31,575 nt of DNA from a virus. The translations under genes and the position numbers were made by a program. The notes under the pieces were generated by a model. The model was not told the DNA's origin. It saw only the letters and a program-made list of their open reading frames with translations, and made no database searches. The stretch spans positions 1 through 31,575 of the IMG/VR virus record IMGVR_UViG_3300006752_002826. One strand, given 5' to 3'. Within the stretch, counting starts at the first letter, position 1. Each line of letters begins with the position of its first letter. This document shows, piece after piece, positions 22,012 to 28,178 of this stretch.

Positions 22012-23226
22012 TTATTTTATAATATACATTCCCTTCGGAACAGTTCTTTCTAAAACGTATTGAATCGCATACCTAGCCGCATCGATCCCATGGTTAAAAG
22101 TATCAATAGGTTTCATGCCTTTGACGTGCCAAGCATAGTTATTGAATTCCTTAACCAGATTTTCCCCCTGTACATTTATATTGTAATCCTGCATAAGTGC
22201 AATACCGGTAAGAATACTACCCTTCTTTTTTATTGTAGGTGTTAAATTTAACCCTCTAGTATTAAGCTCGGCAATAAGTCTAGGTTCACTGTTATCACAA
22301 ACCACCAAACGTTTACCTGCGTGACGAACACACAAATCATATATATTAGATGTCACAAGACCCTTCTTGTAGAACATCTCTTTTAACCATATAATTTTTC
22401 TTTTTTTATCTACGGCAACTTCAACTAAAACTGACTCGTCTCGGGAGAATCCGAAATCCAAGCCAAAGATCGATTCAACATCATTATTGAATTCACCAAT
22501 TTGCCAGTCAGTAAATATAACTCCCTCAGCTCTCTGAAGCCACCCACCAAGGATTTGATGCCTGTATTTATCTGGTCTACGCTCCTTCATATCCTCCAAC
22601 TGGTCTACGAAAGACTCAGATAGATTATCGATGTTGTCCTCGTATGTTGTATGGATATAAGTTACGTTGTCTTTAGTGCCGTTAAACCCATCAGGTATTC
22701 CTCTGTTCTGGAAGAACCTCTGGTATATCCAATGTTCTTTTGTTGTAGGGTTTAGGATTAACAGGACACGATTCCTAGCGTCCTTAGAACGTATGGAGTA
22801 GTCTATCTTATCGAATGTCTCTTCATCCATAAGCTCCTCTGCTTCGTCCAATACAAAAGTGTTAATCCCACTAATCGATTTAAGTTTCGCTGTCTGATCT
22901 CCAGATGCTGTTTTGATACCTGAGAAATATATAAAGCTCTTTGTGTGCTTATTTTTTATATCATACTTAGTAACATCAAACATATCATTAGCCCCCATCA
23001 AATCTATCTTTTCTAGGAATTCAGGGATAATACTCATAGATGCTGAGCTCATGGTATATCGTGTAAACAATACACCATTATTTTTCTCGTATGTCAATAG
23101 GTTTAAGAATACTGTAACGGCAAAAGACTTACCTGAGCCTCTTCCACCTGTTATAACAAAATATCTGCTATCACTATCGAATAAAGATGAGTATTTAGGA
23201 CTTAGATCTAAAGATTCCATCGACAT
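22012..23226 (-). CDS. terL: Terminase large subunit
   Basis: The motor that cuts phage DNA and pumps it into the prohead, docking on the portal. I start at ATG 23226, one codon inside the longest ORF, whose first codon is TTG. In this numbering the Walker A motif G-G-R-G-S-G-K-S is at 27-34 and Walker B F-V-L-D-E-A-E-E at 124-131. The RNase H-like nuclease has G-L-D-F-G-F-S-R-D-E-S at 255-265 (first catalytic Asp), V-V-C-D-N-S-E-P near 308-315, and the last Asp in H-G-I-D-A-A-R-Y around 379-386. About 404 residues is normal for PBSX/SPP1-like terminases. It is the last gene before a terminator and overlaps the preceding nuclease gene by some 30 bases. It lies in the early operon, separate from the portal. 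Confidence 0.93.
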   Translation of the reverse strand: MSMESLDLSPKYSSLFDSDSRYFVITGGRGSGKSFAVTVFLNLLTYEKNNGVLFTRYTMSSASMSIIPEFLEKIDLMGANDMFDVTKYDIKNKHTKSFIYFSGIKTASGDQTAKLKSISGINTFVLDEAEELMDEETFDKIDYSIRSKDARNRVLLILNPTTKEHWIYQRFFQNRGIPDGFNGTKDNVTYIHTTYEDNIDNLSESFVDQLEDMKERRPDKYRHQILGGWLQRAEGVIFTDWQIGEFNNDVESIFGLDFGFSRDESVLVEVAVDKKRKIIWLKEMFYKKGLVTSNIYDLCVRHAGKRLVVCDNSEPRLIAELNTRGLNLTPTIKKKGSILTGIALMQDYNINVQGENLVKEFNNYAWHVKGMKPIDTFNHGIDAARYAIQYVLERTVPKGMYIIK

Positions 23227-23593
23227 CAAAATTATTAAAGTTATAACCGTATTTAGAGTTTTTGTCAGAATTCAACCTAATGCCCTGCATACTTCCTGTG
23301 TTTTTTATGATAAAAAATCCCTTGAAGTGCTCCGAATAAACAGCAAACAGATCAATGAATTCGTTAGTATATTTAGATTTAATTCCATTGCAGAGTGCAA
23401 CTTGTATTGAATTTCTATCAGTAGGAATTTTACTGGAATATTTCACCTGAACCTTATACAGCTTACCCCCGCCCTCTACAATTATATCATATACAGAAGA
23501 GTCTAGCATTGGTTTACTAGGATGTATACCTCTACTTATGCATTCACAAGAAAACAGGTACTCAGCATACATTCCCTTCTCATTACTGTCCAT
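23195..23593 (-). CDS. PD-(D/E)XK endonuclease-like protein, 132 residues
   Basis: The protein begins with G-M-Y-A-E-Y-L-F-S-C-E-C-I-S-R-G, the helix with a conserved Glu typical of this fold. Then come S-S-V-Y-D-I-I-V-E at about 32-40 (Asp) and K-V-Q-V-K-Y-S-S at 47-54 (Q-V-K, the variant of E-x-K). This is the arrangement of the PD-(D/E)XK endonuclease family related to group I intron endonucleases and to archaeal Holliday junction resolvases. The rest is a beta and charged tail. The stop lies inside the terminase start. Phages of this type use such enzymes for branch cutting before packaging, or for host DNA breakdown. Which it is here is open. Confidence 0.68.
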   Translation of the reverse strand: MDSNEKGMYAEYLFSCECISRGIHPSKPMLDSSVYDIIVEGGGKLYKVQVKYSSKIPTDRNSIQVALCNGIKSKYTNEFIDLFAVYSEHFKGFFIIKNTGSMQGIRLNSDKNSKYGYNFNNFDVDGIFRSKS

Positions 23594-24011
23594 GATGTGT
23601 GTATTTATATAACAGTTCCTTTCTGATCAAGTAAGCCTTTTTACTCTTAGTGTCTCCTCTACCAGTGAAGGTTGCATATTTCAGGTTATTCTCTGTTATA
23701 CACCTTTTTATTTCAGACGGCAAAAACCACTGAAACTCAATCCCATCATATATAACCCAATAGGTTGCTTTAGTGGTTGATAGAGCCGATGGCTTACCGT
23801 TAAACTCAATCTCTATTACTATATTGCCAGTATGCTTACTTTTTTGGTCTGACTTTACTTCAACCCCAATACCTATCTCTGGAACGTATATATCCCATTC
23901 TTTGAAGTAACCTTCTTGAATGTAGGCTTTAGGGTATTTATTTTGAATCTGTAGCAGTACTGATCTCTCCAGAACCTTCCCCGCTTTCAGATCCTCCTGA
24001 AACTGGCTCAT
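23583..24011 (-). CDS. Second PD-(D/E)XK nuclease-like protein, 142 residues
   Basis: A helical start (F-Q-E-D-L-K-A-G-K-V-L-E-R-S-V-L-L-Q-I-Q-N-K-Y) is followed by W-D-I-Y-V-P-E-I-G-I-G-V-E-V-K-S-D at about 44-60. That gives D45 and the E-x-K (E56-V-K58) of a nuclease fold, with N-I-V-I-E-I-E next (the third strand). A segment with T-T-K-A-T-Y-W-V-I-Y-D-G matches the end of the core in related phage proteins. It overlaps the next nuclease gene by about ten bases. Having two nuclease-like genes back to back before the terminase suggests that they act in DNA processing before packaging. Confidence 0.62.
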   Translation of the reverse strand: MSQFQEDLKAGKVLERSVLLQIQNKYPKAYIQEGYFKEWDIYVPEIGIGVEVKSDQKSKHTGNIVIEIEFNGKPSALSTTKATYWVIYDGIEFQWFLPSEIKRCITENNLKYATFTGRGDTKSKKAYLIRKELLYKYTHHGQ

Positions 24012-24108
24012 TATTTTCTAGTTTTTCTATTCGGTGAAGAGCAACCATGACAGCTTGTTGTAGTAGCTTGATATCGTGTTGCATTTTTACGAGTGTAGAT
24101 TCTTTCAT
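23938..24108 (-). CDS. Small coiled-coil-like protein, 56 residues, overlapping a nuclease gene
   Basis: The ATG at 24108 overlaps the stop of the previous micro-ORF as ATGA. The product starts MKESTLVKMQHDIKLLQQAV, continues with an L-H-R-I-E-K-L-E heptad-like helix, and ends in a Gly/Ser/Glu tail that overlaps 74 bases of the following nuclease gene. The first 30 codons lie in DNA that no other gene covers and look protein-like. The tail could merely be read-out of the nuclease frame. A small helical partner of the terminase would fit its position. Confidence 0.52.
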   Translation of the reverse strand: MKESTLVKMQHDIKLLQQAVMVALHRIEKLENNEPVSGGSESGEGSGEISTATDSK

Positions 24109-24185
24109 TTCTTCTTCTCTAGCTCGGGTTTATATCTGTATCCTAGTATTGGATTTATATTATAATTCCAAAAGTCCATTGGCAT
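24105..24185 (-). CDS. Micro-ORF, 26 residues
   Basis: ATG at 24185 follows the stop of the terminase-type gene by one base (TAG T ATG), and its TGA overlaps the next ATG (ATGA). The product begins MPMDFWNYNINPILGYRYKP and is followed by E-L-E-K-K-K. The aromatic, Pro-containing content is not what random AT-rich DNA tends to give. Function is unknown. Confidence 0.48.
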   Translation of the reverse strand: MPMDFWNYNINPILGYRYKPELEKKK

Positions 24186-24186
24186 A

Positions 24187-24570
24187 CTACTTCCCTGAGG
24201 TAGCATCCCCTTTGTCGTTGTTTTTAACTTCTTCATGTTCTACATCTATTGTTTTTGGCTTAGTAAAATTTATAACCGGAATATTTACATTTGTATTAAC
24301 GTCTATTTGTTGCATCTCTTTTGGTTTACCATATCGGTAGTTCATTATGTAATCCCAATGTTTAGCAGAGCCCTCCTTAGCTAACTTAGCAACTTCCATC
24401 CACATCTTCTCTTCACTGCCAAATATCTTTTTTAGTGCCGCTAAAGTCAGATTATTCATATCCTTATCCTTGATACTAATCTTTCTTGGTCGACCTTGAC
24501 CACGACTCACGCCTTTTACCGCACCATTATTCTTTCTACCGTCTTGTTTATTTGGCTCGTCTTCTTTCAT
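24187..24570 (-). CDS. Putative terminase small subunit or DNA-packaging protein
   Basis: The 127-residue protein has a polar start (G-R-K-N-N-G-A-V-K-G) and the motif R-G-Q-G-R-P-R-K-I near 23-31. The central helical region has W-M-E-V-A-K-L-A-K-E-G-S-A-K-H-W-D-Y-I-M-N-Y-R-Y-G-K-P, and the tail is acidic. The G-R-P-x-K element, followed by helices and the phrase Y-x-Y-G-K-P, is what I recognise in small terminase proteins of Bacteroidetes phages. It stands in the operon four genes ahead of the large terminase. The stop of the DnaA-domain gene overlaps its start (ATGA). The role is probable. Confidence 0.55.
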   Translation of the reverse strand: MKEDEPNKQDGRKNNGAVKGVSRGQGRPRKISIKDKDMNNLTLAALKKIFGSEEKMWMEVAKLAKEGSAKHWDYIMNYRYGKPKEMQQIDVNTNVNIPVINFTKPKTIDVEHEEVKNNDKGDATSGK

Positions 24571-25043
24571 TTCACCTCTTCGAATTTCTTAACGGGCTTA
24601 TCAAGAAACTTATGGGAGTAGCCCCCTTTCTTCATTGTTGCCTTCATGAAAGCGTTAAGCGTTTCTATCTTGTTGTATTCCTCAAGTAAATCATGATACT
24701 TGTTTTCTAGATCATGCAATTGTTCCTTCCAGTAATCTACAGGATCAGTGAATTCCCTCATCTCATCCTTGTCGTATTTTTTTATTAGTTCAGAATACAG
24801 ATCCATTAAATCCCTTTCATAAACACTAACAACATTATCAAACACCCTTAAGCCATGAAGAACCGTAGCATGATCCCTGTTGACAGACCTGCCTATAGAA
24901 GCTAAGCTGTGTCTGGTAACCTTCTTACATATCTTGAAGTACAATGATCTGGCATAAACATTATCTCTTCTTCTAGATTTTGATGATAGGTCTATTCCTG
25001 TTTTAAATTCAATCTCGTTCTTCAGTGACTCTAGTATCTTCAT
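24567..25043 (-). CDS. Protein with DnaA domain IV (DNA-binding domain) without the ATPase part
   Basis: I start at ATG 25043 (M-K-I-L-E-S-L-K-N-E-I), which has an A-rich leader and sits directly before the domain. The upstream in-frame ATG at 25097 would add 18 residues. The first 75 residues read like the C-terminal domain of DnaA: T-G-I-D-L-S-S-K-S-R-R-R-D-N-V-Y-A-R, then S-L-A-S-I-G-R-S-V-N-R-D-H-A-T-V-L-H-G. R-D-H-x-T-V-x-x-G/A is the signature that contacts DnaA boxes. The rest is a coiled-coil region with no AAA+ domain. It may compete with the host initiator for DNA, or it may bind the phage's own origin. It overlaps the 68-residue gene upstream by 35 bases. Confidence 0.7.
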   Translation of the reverse strand: MKILESLKNEIEFKTGIDLSSKSRRRDNVYARSLYFKICKKVTRHSLASIGRSVNRDHATVLHGLRVFDNVVSVYERDLMDLYSELIKKYDKDEMREFTDPVDYWKEQLHDLENKYHDLLEEYNKIETLNAFMKATMKKGGYSHKFLDKPVKKFEEVK

Positions 25044-25215
25044 TTTTGTTTTTTTTATATTTAACGAATGCATCAACGACTCCTTGACAACATTCATAAA
25101 ATTCTATCTCCTTATAGTATTCAAGTAAGTGTCGAACATCGGTTTCCTGTATTATTCCCAGTTCCAATGAGATCAATATATCATTATAACATTCTTCCTT
25201 ACTACTATAAATCAT
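25009..25215 (-). CDS. Hypothetical helical protein, 68 residues
   Basis: A short acidic to neutral helical protein starting MIYSSKEECYNDILISLELG, with Y-Y-K-E-I-E-F-Y-E-C-C-Q-G-V-V-D-A-F-V-K-Y in the middle and a polar end. Two adjacent Cys are notable. No family is recognised. It overlaps the exonuclease stop by four bases (ATGA type) and the DnaA-domain gene by 35. The overlap makes its exact extent uncertain, but the first 50 codons are in otherwise unused DNA. Confidence 0.55.
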   Translation of the reverse strand: MIYSSKEECYNDILISLELGIIQETDVRHLLEYYKEIEFYECCQGVVDAFVKYKKNKNEDTRVTEERD

Positions 25216-25979
25216 AATGTATCCTCATATGCAAAATCACCCAGATCCATATCCTTGTTAATGAAATAGCTCTTGTATATATTAACAGCCTTTTGAACAT
25301 CATCCCTACCTCTCTCGTAGCTAGATTCAGATACATTATAAAACCCTAACACTCCAGTTCCTTTTTCCACGGCAATGAACCAGAAGTTTTCCGGCTTTAT
25401 ACCAAAAAGTTCACAGTATATAAATGCCTGACAATGATAACCCCACTTCCAAAATGAACTCTTAAAGTTCCTTACATCTGTAGTGGTCTTTAGGTCTACA
25501 ATGTACCCGTCTCCAAGTATGTCAGCCTTAGCTCTAAATGGAACATCCCAAAGATCTCCAATAGCAGGAACTTCTTTCTCTGTGTGATTAAGCATATCCA
25601 CCGCCCTAGAGTTATCATAGAATGCCGTAGCCAAGCGTTCCACATTATACCTGTCTCCTTCCGTAAAGACTCTTCCATGCTCAGCTCTGGCATCCTTGAA
25701 TTTATTAGTGTTTCTTCTAGCGTCAACAAAATACTGTTTCCTGTATATATGGGGTTCAAGTATTGCTGTGTGGAAAAGCCACCCAAAATCAAGAGCGGAA
25801 CTGTTCTCCTCCTTAGTGGTAAAGGATTGACTGTATGATTTAGGAGAGTCTAATAATCTCTTCACACTACTACTGGATAAAGCGTTCTTTCCTAGGTAGT
25901 TGTAATAGAATTCATCATCCATCATGAATGCTAGAATCTCTTCTTTACTCCAGAATTTACCGTCTAGTGTTGTTATCAT
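25212..25979 (-). CDS. PD-(D/E)XK exonuclease (RecB/Exo8-like)
   Basis: The 255-residue protein has the layout of phage exonucleases related to the RecE/exodeoxyribonuclease VIII nuclease domain. It shows S-S-S-S-V-K-R-L-L-D-S-P-K-S-Y near residues 35-49 and A-L-D-F-G-W-L-F-H-T-A-I-L-E at 62-75 (His70). P-F-R-A-K-A-D-I-L-G (Asp153) follows, with V-D-L-K-T-T-T-D (D162 and K164) at 161-168, and Y-H-C-Q-A-F-I-Y with Gln184. The enzyme would chew one strand of DNA ends to give single-stranded DNA, on which the ERF-like protein of the same operon can act. Together they make a phage recombination pair. Its ATG overlaps the micro-gene upstream by 23 bases. Confidence 0.85.
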   Translation of the reverse strand: MITTLDGKFWSKEEILAFMMDDEFYYNYLGKNALSSSSVKRLLDSPKSYSQSFTTKEENSSALDFGWLFHTAILEPHIYRKQYFVDARRNTNKFKDARAEHGRVFTEGDRYNVERLATAFYDNSRAVDMLNHTEKEVPAIGDLWDVPFRAKADILGDGYIVDLKTTTDVRNFKSSFWKWGYHCQAFIYCELFGIKPENFWFIAVEKGTGVLGFYNVSESSYERGRDDVQKAVNIYKSYFINKDMDLGDFAYEDTL

Positions 25980-26106
25980 TTTTTTCCTTTATGTATTGTT
26001 CATACTCTTGTTCCATCCAATGTAGATGGATCATTTGTGCCTCAGTAAACCACTCCTCTGGATTCCCGAATGCTAACCTTTCTAGTTTTTCTTTTGTCTT
26101 CTCCAT
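25957..26106 (-). CDS. Small helical protein, 49 residues
   Basis: ATG at 26106 shares its A with the TAA of the membrane protein gene, and the ORF runs to TAA 25957 inside the exonuclease start. The product has K-L-E-R-L-A-F-G-N-P-E-E-W-F and then H-L-H-W-M-E-Q-E-Y-E-Q-Y-I-K, and looks like a two-helix protein. Cover of 126 otherwise unused bases and the TAATG link make it convincing. Its function is unknown. Confidence 0.65.
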   Translation of the reverse strand: MEKTKEKLERLAFGNPEEWFTEAQMIHLHWMEQEYEQYIKEKNDNNTRR

Positions 26107-26288
26107 TATCTAACGTATTTAAGTAATGATCTAATTGCTTTTTCTAAGCTGTTAAGCGTAAACTTTAATGGAGCTTCAATGATCAAATATATAATCATTG
26201 CAATCCCCTCTATTATAAACAAAAAGAACAATAGCAGAAAAGCCGCAGTAATTTTTAAGGCGTTTAGAATCAATCGTACTAACTTCAT
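26106..26288 (-). CDS. Small membrane protein, 60 residues
   Basis: A hydrophobic run at about residues 8-35 (ALKITAAFLLLFFLFIIEGI followed by AMIIYLII) is enough for one long or two tightly turned membrane helices. A basic end follows (S-L-E-K-A-I-R-S-L-L-K-Y-V-R). A promoter stands directly upstream (26305-26334). It may be an early membrane-acting protein, for instance one that blocks superinfection, but nothing specific shows this. Confidence 0.6.
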   Translation of the reverse strand: MKLVRLILNALKITAAFLLLFFLFIIEGIAMIIYLIIEAPLKFTLNSLEKAIRSLLKYVR

Positions 26289-26304
26289 TCCTATTTGTTT
26301 TACT

Positions 26305-26334
26305 CAAATATACGAGGAATAATTATATTAACAA
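26305..26334 (-). promoter_or_regulatory. Internal promoter in the early operon
   Basis: On the minus strand TTG (26334-26332), 19 bases, then TATATTTG (26312-26305), which matches the Bacteroidetes consensus. It lies 17 bases before the ATG at 26288 in non-coding DNA, so exonuclease, DnaA-domain and terminase genes can be transcribed independently of the upstream part. Confidence 0.75.
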
Positions 26335-26344
26335 TGGATGTTGA

Positions 26345-26491
26345 TTATTTTTTAGGATTAAAGTTGTCAGACCATATCGATTGACAAACCCCAAACCTCT
26401 GATCACGATCTTTGAATTCAGACATCATAGCAGCATTATTCATGCATCTACGATTGAAATCTTTCTTTTCTTCATACTTCTTTGGTTTCAT
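26345..26491 (-). CDS. Small protein with R-C-M...Q-R-F-x-V-C motif, 48 residues
   Basis: The ORF starts at ATG 26491, inside the previous gene's last codons, and stops at TAA 26345. It reads D-F-N-R-R-C-M-N-N-A-A-M-M-S-E-F-K-D-R-D-Q-R-F-G-V-C-Q-S-I-W. The R-C-M-x-(6)-E-F-x-D-x-x-Q-R-x-x-V-C-x-x-x-W pattern is familiar from C-terminal parts of phage portal and protease proteins and from small stand-alone phage proteins. Two cysteines and the aromatic ends suggest a tiny metal-bound or disulfide fold. Function is unknown. Confidence 0.65.
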   Translation of the reverse strand: MKPKKYEEKKDFNRRCMNNAAMMSEFKDRDQRFGVCQSIWSDNFNPKK

Positions 26492-26729
26492 GTTTAGTGG
26501 CATATTTCTGTGATTTTAGTTTTTCAATGTATAGTGTCGCATCCATTAACTCCTGCTGGAGATGATTTAGGAATTCGTAAAACCCGTCAGGAGATTCCTC
26601 AAGGGTAGTGCCGTATTTGGTTATTCCTATAATGGAACGCATATCGTATTCTTTTTTCACTTTCTCCACGATAGGATCTACCTTTCCGGTAGTATCATCG
26701 CTAGTCCAGTACTCTTGATCTATTGGCAT
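26472..26729 (-). CDS. Small MazG-like phage protein, 85 residues (tentative)
   Basis: After a short polar start, the protein has I-I-G-I-T-K-Y-G-T-T-L-E-E-S at about 33-46 and F-L-N-H-L-Q-Q-E-L-M-D-A-T-L-Y-I-E-K-L at 53-71. The combination K-Y-G-x-T-L ... H-x-Q-x-E-x-x-D-A-x-x-Y is found in phage proteins related to MazG-type nucleotide pyrophosphohydrolases, in which acidic residues hold Mg2+. The protein is shorter than full MazG domains, so this may be a minimal or degenerate version. It overlaps the next ORF by 20 bases. Confidence 0.45.
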   Translation of the reverse strand: MPIDQEYWTSDDTTGKVDPIVEKVKKEYDMRSIIGITKYGTTLEESPDGFYEFLNHLQQELMDATLYIEKLKSQKYATKHETKEV

Positions 26730-26754
26730 ATTTATATAAGTAACAAAATTTCAG

Positions 26755-27174
26755 TTAATTGTCGTACTCGCTGTACACACGCTCCAACTTCTTGTGGACG
26801 TTATTAAGAAAACAACTAGTGCAGGATGTTGTATTCGCTTTATCATTGAATACCCTGTTATATATATCCACTAGCTCCTTCTGCTTCTCTACGCTTATAC
26901 TATTCTTATTAGAGGTAAAGTACTCAGATAGGTACTTATACTCATCCTCTAGCAAGCAGTTGGGTTTCTGGTATGGAAATATCTTATTGAGAATTTCACG
27001 TCTGCCACTGCATCCGCAATCTTCACCGGCAATGAATTTAACCGCCCTATCTATACCTACGGCACTCAATACCTTTTCTACGGTATCACCTATCCCTGTT
27101 GATTTAGTCCTCCCTCGACCTTTTGTATTCTTCGTATTCTTCTTTGAGCTCACTTTTGACTTTTGCTTTGCCAT
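26755..27174 (-). CDS. Conserved phage protein with Cys pairs, 139 residues
   Basis: The N-terminal 25 residues are basic (K-V-S-S-K-K-N-T-K-N-T-K-G-R-G-R). Next comes G-D-T-V-E-K-V-L-S-A-V-G-I-D-R-A, then A-G-E-D-C-G-C-S-G-R-R-E-I-L-N-K-I-F-P-Y. Near the end is C-T-S-C-F-L-N-N. The C-x-C and C-x-x-C pairs may form one zinc site. I have seen this layout in early regions of flavobacterial phages but know no function. It overlaps the sigma-like gene by 71 bases; the basic start could be extra, since later in-frame starts are absent until the core. Confidence 0.58.
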   Translation of the reverse strand: MAKQKSKVSSKKNTKNTKGRGRTKSTGIGDTVEKVLSAVGIDRAVKFIAGEDCGCSGRREILNKIFPYQKPNCLLEDEYKYLSEYFTSNKNSISVEKQKELVDIYNRVFNDKANTTSCTSCFLNNVHKKLERVYSEYDN

Positions 27175-27643
27175 TTGTTAATGTGTTAAATATTGAACTT
27201 AAACTTATTCTGGTTTCTTTTGCTATAGAACGCATACTCTTGCTCCAATAAAAGTAAACATCCCATAATTTCTTATCATACCAATACCAATCACTTGTTA
27301 TCAGATCTATCTTATCTACGAGTGCATTGAATCTCTCTTCTGCCTCCATGTTATGATCTATGTGTGGGGCATCAACATCAGGATCTATGACAAAATGAGA
27401 TCCAGTTATTTTATGGAATCTACTTAGATACAGGTTGCGTAATGTAACATAAACATAGAAAGTGTTGACCTCATCTTCTTTATAGAGGATCTTGTTCTTA
27501 CTCTCTACATATTTATCAATACGAATATACATCTGCTGAACCAATTCATTAGCCTCATCGTTTGTGACACCAAACGACTTAGCCATATTGATCCAATCCT
27601 GATGCTTATCAGCTAATAAATCTATTAATCTCTTGGAATCCAA
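27104..27643 (-). CDS. Sigma-factor-like protein (ECF type)
   Basis: The 179-residue protein has an N-terminal helical region of region-2 type. It shows A-N-E-L-V-Q-Q-M-Y-I-R-I at about 31-42 and T-F-Y-V-Y-V-T-L-R-N-L-Y-L-S-R-F at 61-76, the place where sigma region 2 binds the -10 element. A linker rich in Asp and His follows. The C-terminal helix-turn-helix is region-4-like: S-M-R-S-I-A-K-E-T-R-I-S-L-S-S-I-F-N at 136-153. Such a protein could direct host RNA polymerase to phage promoters. The structural operon shows no TAnnTTTG promoter upstream, which makes that attractive. The homology is weak, and it may instead be a DNA-binding regulator of another kind. Confidence 0.6.
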   Translation of the reverse strand: MDSKRLIDLLADKHQDWINMAKSFGVTNDEANELVQQMYIRIDKYVESKNKILYKEDEVNTFYVYVTLRNLYLSRFHKITGSHFVIDPDVDAPHIDHNMEAEERFNALVDKIDLITSDWYWYDKKLWDVYFYWSKSMRSIAKETRISLSSIFNTLTNGKAKVKSELKEEYEEYKRSRED

Positions 27644-27789
27644 TAGTGAAAAGATATGCCTATTATACCTATCATAAACTGAACTAAATGCTCAGTCTCA
27701 TCTGTTTCTTGGTTATCTGGATCTAGGTCTGTATTCCAGTAGTTTAGACCAAGCATGAATCCGTAGATTGGAAAGAATTGTAAATACAT
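27625..27789 (-). CDS. Small membrane protein with two hydrophobic segments, 54 residues
   Basis: ATG at 27789 shares its A with the TAA of the RusA-like gene (TAATG), and the ORF stops at 27625 within the sigma-like gene's start. Residues 1-16 are aromatic and hydrophobic (MYLQFFPIYGFMLGLN). An acidic loop N-T-D-L-D-P-D-N-Q-E-T-D follows, and then a second hydrophobic segment (V-Q-F-M-I-G-I-I-G-I-S-F) at about 37-48. This suggests a hairpin in the membrane. The whole ORF lies in a space otherwise lacking a gene. Function is unknown. Confidence 0.65.
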   Translation of the reverse strand: MYLQFFPIYGFMLGLNYWNTDLDPDNQETDETEHLVQFMIGIIGISFHYWIPRD

Positions 27790-28178
27790 TATAGTGGTGT
27801 TATGGTTGCTTCTACTCTTGGGTTTTGTTTATCTATTCCATTGTAAGTTCCTTTTATCTCAACAACTATTGAGGTATCATCAGCCTCTATGCATCCCTTT
27901 TCAACTAGTGCATCTTGAAAATACTTGTCTACAACGGATATAATATTCATCAAATCCCTTTTTCTTTTATCTGGTGCATAATAGCTGTATTCTATTTTAC
28001 ATTTACCCTTTATTTTGAAATCAAGCTGAGGTTCTATTTGATCCTTGAACGTTCTCTTGATTTTGTTGTTGGTTTGATAGTGCCAATTCCTATACTGGTT
28101 TAAATTCAAATAATACCTAGTAATCTTGGTTTGGATTACAACTGGTAGTTCTAGTTTATATTGATTTTCTAATTTCAT
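27789..28178 (-). CDS. RusA-like Holliday junction resolvase
   Basis: The 129-residue protein matches the RusA fold used by phages to cut four-way junctions. It starts with a strand region around N-L-N-Q-Y-R-N-W-H-Y, then K-C-K-I-E-Y-S-Y-Y-A. The diagnostic R-K-R-D-L-M-N-I-I-S-V-V-D-K-Y-F-Q-D-A-L follows at 72-91, and then I-E-A-D-D-T near 97-102. Asp75, Asp84 and Asp100/101 correspond to the conserved acidic residues that bind metal. Branches left by recombination or replication would be removed here before DNA is packaged. Its start overlaps the primase-helicase end by 23 bases. Confidence 0.85.
   Translation of the reverse strand: MKLENQYKLELPVVIQTKITRYYLNLNQYRNWHYQTNNKIKRTFKDQIEPQLDFKIKGKCKIEYSYYAPDKRKRDLMNIISVVDKYFQDALVEKGCIEADDTSIVVEIKGTYNGIDKQNPRVEATITPL

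Noticed and set aside
22913-23410. Plus-strand ORF of 165 codons
   Set aside because: It lies opposite the terminase and nuclease genes, which have clear motifs. The product looks like an antisense shadow.
25496-25792. Minus-strand ORF of 98 codons inside the exonuclease gene
   Set aside because: The exonuclease frame has the full nuclease motifs across this stretch. The alternative frame shows none and no coupling.
26759-27181. Plus-strand ORF of 140 codons
   Set aside because: It mirrors the 139-residue minus-strand gene over its whole length, has a Phe/Leu/Ser-rich product and no promoter.
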